A stretch of 64,000 bases of DNA from Rhizophagus clarus. Lineage: Eukaryota; Glomeromycota; Glomeromycetes; Glomerales; Glomeraceae. The DNA lies in the NCBI GenBank assembly GCA_015698045.1, contig BLAL01000208.1:124001-188000 (forward strand). The letters are read 5' to 3'. Made by a program: the position numbers and the translations under genes. Below, in pieces: positions 45,373 to 55,240 of the stretch (position 1 is its first letter; each line of letters starts with the position of its first letter). Under the pieces are notes generated by a model that made no database searches, had not been told where the DNA came from, and saw only the letters and a program-made list of their open reading frames with translations.

Positions 45373-46418
45373 TGGCCAAATAGGATCATGCTGTTTTTAA
45401 CGAACCAATTAATAATTATCATTTCTTAAATTAAATAGCTTAGATATTTTTGATGCATTACTGGATGTCTGCATAATAACACAGTTATTGGCCAATAACT
45501 ATTATACAGTATATTTGGTATCCAAATTCGATAAATTAAATTTTAATTTTTAAACTGGCGCAACATTCACACCTTTTTCATTTCCTATAATTAAGAATTT
45601 AACGCCATGTTTATTTATATTTTGAAAATCATTTTAGCCGGCTTTCTTCCTTTTTTTTTAAGAACGCAAATGAATATATAGACGATAACAAATATTTAGT
45701 TTAAAATTAAAGACGAAAAATATTAAAATCCGCATTATGCAATGACAATAAATATTATGATGAGCGTTTCATATTTACGAAAATAAAACTATCTTATTCC
45801 TATTGTTCTTTGATAAAAGGAGCGCCAAGTAAATTTGCTATCAAAGTTCGACCAATTACGTAAATCAAAGTTCTTTGTATATATCTCATTTCTATATACA
45901 GATAAATTTCCATTAATGCGTTTAGCATGTGAAGTCTAAAATCTAAATATATAATAACCTTTGTAAAACTTCCAATGGTGCCAGGAATGGTGCCGCAGCC
46001 CGCATGTAGATCTGGCTCCCATTGCTATATTAACTAACGCGCTATATATAATATACAAAGGAATTCGGACAATAGTTGATTTGTGTATCGTATGTTACTT
46101 TCATATGCAATTTTCGAGATAAGTTTTCCTATTGCAATGCATCTATACCTTGATACATGATACGATTAATTCCGCTAGAAGGTAACTTGAATGAGGTACT
46201 GTAGATTTATTAATATCACTATTTAAAACCTAACGTTTAGATTACACGTGAATAAAATCAAAGAAAGGATATTGAACTTTAAAGGAAAACGCCAAATGGA
46301 TTATTAATAAGATTAATATGGAAAAAAAGAAAAAAAAATATAATAGGAAGCAAATTTTTTACGCCCATTTAGTTTGTTTTAAATATGTTTAACTTAGTTG
46401 TTTATATACGTAATATTT
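45373..46418. other. Spacer between the HMG relic and the 46537 pseudogene
   Basis: No gene is seen. Positions 45541-45625 match the HMG upstream region (AACATTCACACCTTTTTCAT, then TTAACGCCATGTTTATTT) in normal orientation, showing where the HMG promoter originally stood. The rest is AT-rich. Confidence 0.5.
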
Positions 46419-46431
46419 TATATAAAATACC
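46419..46431 (+). promoter_or_regulatory. TATA-like element of the broken third family member
   Basis: TTATATAAAATACC lies about 115 bp before the ATG at 46537. It corresponds in position, and partly in sequence, to TATATAAAGAGTC at the two intact paralogues. Confidence 0.35.
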
Positions 46432-46536
46432 CAATTTCATTTTTCAATCTAGTTTTTTAAGAGAAAAATTTTTATTCAAATTTTTTCTTAAAAATAACAA
46501 TATTTATTGCCCTTTATAATACAATTAAGCTTAAAC

Positions 46537-47090
46537 ATGAATCCAAACTATTCGAAAGACCAATTTTCTGAAAATTTTTAACCTATTAATAACTTCGCAC
46601 CACAAATGAATCTTGAACAAGCCGCAACCGATTCGCGTATGAATATTTCTTACGAGAATGCCAACATTCATTCACTAAATCAACATTATGAGAATCCTGC
46701 GATCACTCGAATCTCACACCTCGTAAATCCACCGCCTAATAATTTTGTTGTAAATCAGCCCATCCACCATATGTGTACATCTTTTTATCAACTACCAAAT
46801 GATCTTTATATTTATTGCATTAAGTGCAAAGAGATTTCATCTGACATTGTTACTAACTTCAATCAAAATGAATGTATTTTTTTTATAAACGACAAGGTTG
46901 TAATCGAATTTACCAAATAATTTGTGAAAAAGTTTCTCCTTCTTTAATCATTAATTTCTTGAACCAAACAATTTACGGAATTGAAATTGAACAAAATGTC
47001 GAATATGAACGGTTTTCCATTACATTTTATCAAAAAGAGAATCTTAAATTTTATTTAAAGCAACATCTAGATCGATACTTGTTGGATTAA
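46537..47090 (+). pseudogene. HMG-neighbour family member 3, broken
   Basis: The gene starts ATG at 46537 with MNPNYSKDQFSENF, then has TAA at 46579-46581. After that the same frame continues with family motifs (MNLEQAATDSRMNISY, LPNDLYIYCIKCKEIS), and it shifts near 46870-46885. The rest is in another frame (RIYQIICEKVSPSLIINFL, IYGIEIEQNVEYE, QKENLKFYLKQHLDRYL). Length and order match the intact proteins at 14561 and 19741. One nonsense and one frameshift lesion make it a pseudogene. It lies right of the HMG relic, so the HMG-minus and family-plus pairing holds here as well. Confidence 0.85.
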
Positions 47091-47730
47091 TTATACATTT
47101 AAGGTTATCGATTTAAGATTGTTATGTATATTAGTGTCAGAAATGTCACATAAATATTGTTGTACTGTGCAGCATCATATAGATTTCTATTAACAGAAAT
47201 TCTTGATCTTTTTTTTGTTCTTTTATTAAAATTCCGTAATGCCGGCCATTTGTGATAATATTGTGGGGTAAATTAAAATTAAATAGGTTTAACACGTGAT
47301 TCATATGGGAGAATAACAAGAGAATTTTCAGCATAAAATATTAATAAAATGCATTATGTTTATAATAAGATTAGCGCTTATCAGTTATAACTATTCATGT
47401 TGTATTTCCTTTGCTCGTTTCTTTTCTTTTTGAAAAAATTTCCTACGTGACGTGATAATAATACATCCACAAAAGAAAACAAATATTTCTCTCGTATGAT
47501 ATTAAAAAATTATTGCGGAATTTATTATAGATAATTAAAAACTTCAATTGAATTTGTTATTCGTGCTGTACTGTATACGTTAATTTAAATCTTCGGAATT
47601 ATACAAGTCTTAAGTAACAAAGTTCCTTAAGAGTTTATTGTATTATAATTTTACTTTTATATATTATAATGAATCTAATAAACCGAAAATGAAATATTTT
47701 CAACATTTAAAAAACGAAGCCGGAAAAAAA
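47091..47730. other. Intergenic, boundary between accessory and gene-dense halves
   Basis: No exon supported. The plus frame that starts at 47638 runs antisense through the last exon of the J-domain gene and is not taken as real. Confidence 0.5.
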
Positions 47731-49027
47731 CTACAATTCGCTTACTTTCAGCCACACTTTACCCAAGAGTTGCATAGATTTGGCAAGATGATCACTTTCA
47801 CCTTTACTGCGATTCCCGTCACGAAGAACTTTTTCACATGTTTCACGGGCAATAGAAGATATTTCTGACTTTGAAAGCTTCCAAATTAATTTGTTGATCT
47901 AGATTTTTCAAGCGTATATTTAGTTGTGAAAGTTTTATTAATTTTATTTTTTCAAGAGATTACATGGCTTTTACATTACCTCTTCTAAATTAGGTTTATT
48001 CTTATTTAGACTCGTTAAGTATCCTGAGATAATGTTTAAAAAAAACTCCAAATACTCCTTAAAAGGGCTAAAAAAATTTCTTTCTATTGTAGAAGAATTA
48101 TTTAGGTAGGCTTCTGCTTCATCAATGTAGATTTTACCTAAAGTGGACAGAAGCTTTCTACCATTAGGTTCAGCGGAAAGTTTTTTAGCTTCTTCATAAA
48201 GACTTATTTCAAATTTTGAAGATTCGTCTTTCTCTGGGAATCGAATTAACTTATCTTGCAGATAACGAACAATGTTGGATACACGGATGACGTGACGGCG
48301 CTCTTTCTGTTCGGTTGAGGCCAAATTTACTAATTCATCGTTGTCCATAAATGAAAGCAACCAAAGGCCAATTTCTAAGTTGCCAATGTAGGGTTGCCAT
48401 AATTCGCCTCCGACGTGTGGGTTGAATGATGCTTTACCTTCTAAGACTATAGAGCTAAATAAATTTAGAAAGACTAAGAGAAGTAGGAGTTTATCAATAA
48501 AATTCACACATACAATTATTTATTGTTCCATAGTTATCGTAAAGAGAACGGCTGTTATCATCAGCGAGGATTTTATATGCCTTTGAGATTTTTCCCCACT
48601 GCATCAAGAGCATTGAATTAATACGCAAATATATATATATAACAAAATAGAAGGTGTATTATGTAATACCTCTTCAGTTTCAACGCCGCCATTCTTGTCC
48701 GGATGATACTTCATCGCAAGTTTCCTATAGCTTGAACTAATTTCAGCTTTGGTTGCGTTAGGTTTTAATTTGAGGATTTCATATAAATCCATTTCCTTCG
48801 GTTTATTGACTTTATATATTATGAAAATTAGCAATATACGTGACAAGATATTAAGTGAATACTTTTTTTAGTATTTTACCGTGAATAGGTTCGATTTTCT
48901 TTGTTTTCTTTGACTCGTCTGTCCATTTGTTTAGTAATGATTTTTTACGTTTGTTATATTCGTTCTCATCGATTTCACCGTATTCTAGTTGACGTTTGTT
49001 CTCTCTCAATTTTTCATGAAGATCCAT
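47731..49027 (-). CDS. J-domain (DnaJ/HSP40) protein with X-domain and SHOCT-like N-terminus, 334 aa
   Basis: Five exons keep phase: 48880-49027, 48670-48809, 48514-48598, 47980-48473, 47731-47868. The J-domain (about residues 56-117) has [16 protein letters not shown] with HPD at 85-87, so it should stimulate an Hsp70 ATPase. It continues [20 protein letters not shown]. Residues from about 135 match the DnaJ X-domain of Caj1/Djp1-type cochaperones ([18 protein letters not shown], then [13 protein letters not shown] near the end). The first 49 residues ([20 protein letters not shown] and on to LLNKW) look like a SHOCT-type helical module, unusual before a J-domain. The 40-nt third intron is short but restores the frame. 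Cytosolic, no signal peptide. The exon model is inferred from splice signals and phase. Confidence 0.85.
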
Positions 49028-49189
49028 TTCTAGTTTTATAATTTCAAGATGTCATTTCGGTATTTTTATATAATTATACGTGTATGTCGACAATTTAACC
49101 AGAATTGAAATAGAATAAATATGAAAGTCATATGATATATGATTGCTATACTATGAATATAAACTGTAAATAAATTAATTAGTTAATTT

Positions 49190-49876
49190 AGTATGAATAA
49201 CATTTCAGCATAGTTACCATAGTATTATCGTAGATTATAATGACGTACAGTAGTTGTGAATAACTTTTCAGCATAGTTACCATAGTATTACCGTATATTA
49301 TAATGACGTACAGTAATTGTGAATAACTTCTCAGCATAGTTACCATAGTATTACCGTATATTATAATGACGTACAGTAGTTGTGAATAACTTTTCAGCAT
49401 AGTTACCATAGTATTATCGTAGATTATAATGACGTACAGTAGTTGTGAATAACTTTTCAGCATAGTTACCATAGTATTACCGTATATTATAATGACGTAT
49501 AGTAATTGTGAATAACTTCTCAGCATAGTTACCATAGTATTACCGTATATTATAATGACGTACAGTAGTTGTGAATAACTTTTCAGCATAGTTACCATAG
49601 TATTATCGTAGATTATAATGACGTACAGTAGTTGTGAATAACTTTTCAGCATAGTTACCATAGTATTATCGTAGATTATAATGACGTACAGTAGTTGTGA
49701 ATAACTTTTCAGCATAGTTACCATAGTATTATCGTAGATTATAATGACGTACAGTAGTTGTGAATAACTTTTCAGCATAGTTACCATAGTATTATCGTAG
49801 ATTATAATGACGTACAGTAGTTGTGAATAATTTTTCAGCATAGTTACCATAGTGTTACCGTAGATTATTATGACGC
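49190..49876. repeat. 63-bp minisatellite, about 11 units, with 189-bp higher-order structure
   Basis: Units carry TTCAGCATAGTTACCATAGT, ATTATAATGACGTACAGTA and TTGTGAATAA. Three unit types can be told apart by ATTATCGTAG or ATTACCGTAT and by TTTTCAG or TTCTCAG. Units 1-3 and 4-6 repeat the same order of types, a 189-bp higher-order repeat; units 7-10 are nearly identical copies of the first type; unit 11 is diverged. Since 63 is a multiple of three, the minus strand stays open for 220 codons with a 21-residue repeat, which I judge a by-product. The array lies in the divergent promoter region of the J-domain gene and the 50568 gene. Confidence 0.95.
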
Positions 49877-50567
49877 AGTTTAATTAGTTTAGATATATGC
49901 CATAGAGTGTAAATATACTAAATAATTTAAATTTACTCTATAAAAAATAAACTAAACTTTCAGATATTGATGAAACGGACGTTATTCTTTTTGAGTATCG
50001 TTTCTGATACAATGTGAAGAAAATTTTCTCAACGTAAAATTGAAAATAATGATACTGAAATCTTTTTTTTTGCGATTTGTATAAAAAAAAAAAGGATTTA
50101 GGCTTATTTTAAAAAACAAATACTTAAATTTGTATAAATTTACATTTTTCACGATCAAGTTGATACATTAAGTAAATGTTTAACTTATCAAAATGAAATG
50201 TTCGTTATTACGTCAAACTCTGTAGTTTCATTAATCTCTTTAATCGAAAAATCAATATTATTCAATAATGTTGTAAGAGGTTTCATATTTCAGGTGATAA
50301 AATTGTAATTTTTACGTATGTACACGCTTTATATATATTATATCGATGTTATAGAACCATAACCAAAACTTGTTATATTCTAAACCTAGCTAGATTAGAA
50401 CGTACTAATAATCTATTTATATATAAAGAGAAGTACAAATAAAATTGATAAAACGCTTTGTAGTTTTGATAAAACCAAATCTCGTATCTTTAATTCTAAA
50501 CGGATCCATTTAATAGGATTACATATAATAATATTTATCATACGTAAAGAACGAAGAGAAATACAGT

Positions 50568-50945
50568 ATGCCAAGCGACGCGGAACTCCTCTCTAGGCTT
50601 CGTGCTCTCAAGCAAGCTTATGACGAGGGTTTGATGACAAAGGATGAATATGATGAATTTCGTCTTAAAGAACTAAATAATTGGGGCGAAAGTGAGTCAA
50701 AAAATACATTTTCTTATCTATAGTTTCAAAAACTTTATCAAATGTCATGAATTATAATAAACCAATTTATTGTTATATATTTAGATCAAGAAGAAAAGAA
50801 ATCATTCTGGGGAGAGTTATGGAATAAAGCATGCAAATTTGGCAGTTACGCCTTGAGAAACGTAATTAAGCCTATTGTCGTAGGGATATCGATGACAATA
50901 TTAACCCTGGGAGAGATCTTAATTACTGGGCTAATAGAGGCTTGA
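50568..50945 (+). CDS. Small SHOCT-like protein with hydrophobic C-terminus, 94 aa
   Basis: Two exons, 50568-50691 and 50785-50945, join in phase across an intron GTGAGT...TTTAG. Residues 7-39 (LLSRLRALKQAYDEGLMTKD, EYDEFRLKELNNW) have the SHOCT pattern of two short helices around a Gly turn. They match the N-terminus of the divergent J-domain protein with the same spacing. A Lys/Trp-rich linker (KKSFWGELWNKACKFG) follows, then a hydrophobic C-terminal segment of about 22 residues (PIVVGISMTILTLGEILITG) that could insert in a membrane or associate with one. The role is unknown; divergent placement and the shared module hint at a joint function with the J-domain protein (inference). Confidence 0.75.
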
Positions 50946-52274
50946 AGGGAATGTTTCTATCTTGGAAACTACGACATTTCAGATATCATCAATAATAATG
51001 ATAAAAAAAGATTTCTTTTCGTATGAAACGACCTAATTTTTCAAATTTTAAGTTACATTTTTAATTAATTGATATGAATTGTTTCAATAAATTAATTAAT
51101 TGATTCAAAAAATTAAACATTTTTCATCCATAGTTTCCAATTACTCAGCCCAACAGGCAAATACTTAGTAAAATTTGACTAAATCATTTGAGTTTATCTG
51201 CCAAAGAACTATAATTATTGACGATATGTCATTTACTATTATAGATAAAAAAAAAAAAAAATCAAAATAAATTTTCAAAATCATTTTTGGACAGATAATA
51301 ATTACAATAAATTGTCCGGCCGAAAATAATTTTTTCTCGATTAATTAAAGCAGAAACGAATTGAATGAAAGATCTTATTTTATAATAAAATGTTAATATA
51401 GCAACTTCCCGTCCGTCGAAATATTGTATTTCAGGATTTTGAACTTATCAATTTGGTGCGATCCCACAACACGCCTATAAGTTTTACAATATTTAACCCA
51501 ATGACTAGTTTCCACACAAATAAATCTTAGCTTAATTGCCGACTCATTGATACTAAAATCCCAAATCTTTAATGTGATTATGTATATAGGCGTTATTAGT
51601 CCACGCAGACTAATACTGGCAAGGTCGCTTTTTGTATAACTTTAAAAAATTTTTGTATATTGTTTTATTATTGAATGGATATTTTTATATAATAAATTCT
51701 ATATGGCCTCTACAAAAATACGTATAAAATATTTTCAACTTTTCAAAAAAGTATAAAATCTGATTCCACGAGTCATTTTTAATTAAATGTTAGGTGAACA
51801 GAAATATTAGTTTGCGGTTTGCGCGGCCTATTCACAGAAGTAGAATGTGAACCATTTGAACGTTCTGAGTTTCTTTATAGCAAGCTGTTAAAAGAGTTTG
51901 ATAATTGCAACAAGAGCAAGAAATTTCAGTCGTATACAGCACTGACTCCCGCCGAAAAATCTCATGCTATTAGCACTCTAGTTTTATTAAAATATATATA
52001 TATGATCAATACAATACTCTTTCTCTAATCGTAGAAATTAAAAATCATCTACTCATAAAAAAAAGAGAGCAAGAACATTTAATTAACTAATAAGCATAAT
52101 AACGAATAAAAATTTGAGATTTTTATCATTTTTTATTTATTTATTTCAATAAAGAAAAATCAGTCGTTAAATTATTTTTTGTAAGCTACTTATATTTGAC
52201 GAGTTTAGATATGCTATGTTATTGTAATTTTATAATCACAATAATTTGTTATTATAAAAATACAGAGCGCATTA
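50946..52274. other. Intergenic with one decayed coding fragment
   Basis: Mostly AT-rich. On the plus strand 51808-51985 keeps protein-like sequence (RGLFTEVECEPFERSEFLYS, then ALTPAEKSHAISTL) after a possible acceptor AAATATTAG, but it has no ATG and no recognisable continuation. I read it as a gene relic of unknown family. Confidence 0.45.
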
Positions 52275-53759
52275 TCAGCTATAATTTACACTATTATTTT
52301 GCACAAAAGAATCATATGAATCGTATTGAGTACCAACTTGTCTAATAATATAATTAGATAATTTGTGTCCTGCCATAATACATTCATCGGCACTTTTACC
52401 TTGAATAAATTGACTTAAAAATCCTCCAACAAATGCATCACCGGCTCCTGTAACATCAATTAAATCATTTTCTGCTATTGGAATTACAGGATATTCTTTA
52501 ATTGTACCATTTTGATCCGCGTAAATAGTGGATCTTGCATCTCTCGTTATTACAGCTATACGAACAAAATTGTTAGAGTATTTTGGTAGTTGTGCCAATT
52601 TTTTTGTTACTTCAAGTATATCTGTTGTCTATTTATTAAAAAGAAGTTAAATTAATTAGAACGGATCATAAACAAAATAAATAAATAAATAATACGAATA
52701 TTTACATTCCAATTTGACATTTCAGCAAATGTTAACGCTTCAGATTCATTACCAAAAATAATATCCCAATAGGGAGAAATCTCATCTATTCGATGTTTAT
52801 ATTTTTTAACTGATTTAACTGAACTTAAATTAGTAGCATAAACCTGTATAGAAATATTAATAGAATTAAAGAAAATTTATCTTAATTTTACTTATACTGT
52901 ATGTACGTACATACATACCTTATTATTTTCTGAAGTATGTTTATAGATTTCTTTTACTATATGAAAATTTTCTTTTAAGATAAATCCACAAACGTAAATA
53001 TATTTTGCATTTTCCACAAATTTCCATTTCGAAGGTGATTTTAAATTTTCCAAATTATATCGTGTTGCAGCTCCTTTATTATTTCTTACAAAATACCTTT
53101 AAAAAAAAAATAAATAAAAATAAAAAATTAGGATTAGAAAAATTAAAAGAAACAAAAAATAAAAAATAAAAAATAATACTAATATACTTTACTTGTTATT
53201 AGTTAATTTATTAAAGGAACTAATACCGGTTGGATAATTATCAACTTCCATATATTCAGTTTTTACTCCATCATTGTTTAATACTCTTTTCAACGTTTTT
53301 CCAAATTCATCTTTACCTATACATCCAATAATTACCGTTGAATTTGGTGGAAGTAATCTCTACATTTATTTATTTTCAAATATAAAATTAATGTAATGAG
53401 GACACAAGAAAGTTAGAATGGAATACCTACTTGAGCTCCACGAAGAGAATTTTGTGCCGTACCGCCAGGAACTTTTAATGTATCGGGATATTTAGAAACT
53501 TCATTTAAACTAATTATAAGTCAAACATAATTTAATTTAAAATAAATATTAAATATTATTTTTTTTTTAAAAAAAAAAAAAGTAACGTCATTTATACATA
53601 CAATTCATTGATTTTATTAAAGTCTTTATCAATTGGTTTTGGTAACAATTCATACTTTTCAATTAATTTTTCGACTTCTTCGCTATTATATACGAATAAA
53701 TCTAGTAAAGAATTACCGATACCAAGTAATATATATTCATTAGAAGTTTCATTCGGCAT
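52275..53759 (-). CDS. ADO1: Adenosine kinase, 357 aa
   Basis: Transfers the ATP gamma-phosphate to adenosine, making AMP (purine salvage, cytosol). Six exons keep phase: 53602-53759, 53431-53509, 53193-53359, 52919-53096, 52706-52843, 52275-52628. Family marks in order: LLGIGNSLLD (11-20); VPGGTAQNSLRGA (66-78), the adenosine-binding GG; IIGCIGKDEFG (89-99); IIFGNESEALTFA (222-234); and VTGAGDAFVGGF (299-310), whose Asp304 is the catalytic base of the PfkB/ribokinase fold. Length is close to yeast Ado1 (340 aa). One oddity: where most members have NLSAPF, this one reads NLSSVKSV (200-207), so the stretch near the active-site lid has diverged. I chose the ATG at 53759 because the frame upstream offers only a TTG. 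Symbol by homology to yeast. Confidence 0.92.
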
Positions 53760-55240
53760 TTTTTTTACAAAATTCAAAATGAACCCTACGGGTAAAATGG
53801 GTAAAATCCTTCCTTATATTGTTATATTGTCCACGCAAGTGAGGTAACACAAATGTACATCTCAAAATAATTATCCGGAACTTTATTATAAATAGATCGG
53901 TAAATTAATAAAATGAAAATAAGCATATTTTAATTACAAATAAGTATGGCGTTCCAATTTGTAAATCTTACATACATTTCATAATGATTACCGCAAGATC
54001 CGGATATCGTCGTAAATAGAAAATTCTTTGAATTTTGATGACGCAGTCGTTCACGGAAATAAGTATAAACAAATTCTTCGAGTATCTCATTTTGCTTTCG
54101 GATGAAAGAAGTTGGTTTGAAGGGATGATTGAGCAAACTAGATTCTGTAATTCTAAAACCATAAAATAAATTTTAGATTATCTATTACGTGTTTGATTGG
54201 GTGTGATATATTTTTAAATATATTGTTTCCTAAAATATATTACAAACTAAACTTATCTTAACAAAAGAAAAATTAATATTGGGAAGAAATTCAATATAGA
54301 ATGATCGAGAAAGTTGTAGCAGAATGTTACATGTGATAAGAACTTAACGAAGTTTATTTATTTTATCTTGTAAATTTTAAGTTCAATCCCGATGAAGGCA
54401 ACACCTTTTCCTAAACTTATTCTCTCCCGTACCTCAATACTTGTTCTTGGTGATACAGGGATCATGCACAAAGAGAAGACTCAATCGGAGAGAAAGAGGT
54501 CGCGATAACCTCTTAAGTTCAGCCAGCAAATGCGTCTAATCCGCATATACTGGACCATTCATATGCACCATCTTGAATTTTGTTCGTGACACAAGAAACA
54601 TCTGAACTTGATCATTTCCAAAGGCGCCCTTTCTTGCGCATGAACTCTCCGTGGGAGTAGTCAAAAACAGCAAGCTAATCAAGCGATCCCCTTCAAGTTT
54701 TATTACAACCTTTCAAATATTAATATTGACATATTTTTAAGAATCTTGAACTCTACCTCAATTTCTTACAAAAGGGAAAGTTCTTTGAGGTATGAAATTT
54801 TAATATGTTCAAAATTGATTTCGTTACCGTCAACGATGATTTTTCGCCAACATCAATCATGATAATATCATCCTGCCTATAAGTAAACAATTAATGACAA
54901 TTTCATATCGAAGACAATTCTGTAAGTAACCAAAGGAACAAGTATTTGCTTTGAGAGTTTTGGGTGAGAATCATAATAGGGTGAGAATCATAATAAATAA
55001 AAGAAATGATGCGAAAGATTTCTGGTATTTATTAAAATTTTCGGTCATACGGTTGTACATAGTAATGAATGATTTATTCGTAAATTAAATTAAAATAAAT
55101 AAATAAATAAATAAAATAATTAAATAAAATAATTAAACAAATTATTAAATAAATAAAAATCATTAAAATAATTAAAAAAATAATTAATTAATTAAAAAGT
55201 AAATAATTAAAAAAAAAAATTTTCGTTCTCTGAATTTCCT
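53760..55240. other. Intergenic between adenosine kinase and decarboxylase; repeat relic
   Basis: No gene supported. Positions 54400-54520 (TTATTCTCTCCCGT, GACTCAATCGGAGAGAAA, GAGGTCGCGATA) resemble 62330-62455, and the two flanks also share scattered words, so a diverged dispersed repeat or gene relic is present on both sides of the decarboxylase/PPAT pair. On the minus strand the frame near 54370-54470 (PVSPRTSIEVRERISLGKG) may be a coding remnant. Positions 55080-55210 are a long AAAT/AATT simple-sequence run just downstream of the decarboxylase stop. Confidence 0.5.
54390..54760. repeat. Diverged dispersed repeat, copy 1 (partner 62320-62640)
   Basis: Collinear matches with 62320-62640: CTTATTCTCTC-CGT-CCT, TCAATC-GAGA, GAGGTCGCGATA, and ATTTT-AAG near the ends. 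Identity is moderate and no TIR is seen. It could be a pair of old gene relics. Confidence 0.4.

Noticed and set aside
47638..47868. 76-codon plus frame
   Set aside because: Antisense to the last exon of the J-domain gene, which encodes a recognisable X-domain end.
49188..49850. 220-codon minus-strand frame with a 21-residue repeat
   Set aside because: It exists only because the minisatellite period is 63 bp; no promoter, splice or composition signal supports translation.
49190..49876. CRISPR-like array
   Set aside because: Units are contiguous without unique spacers, and the DNA is eukaryotic.
53930..54162. Two overlapping minus frames of 64-68 codons
   Set aside because: Overlap each other in different frames, no family match, no splice support.
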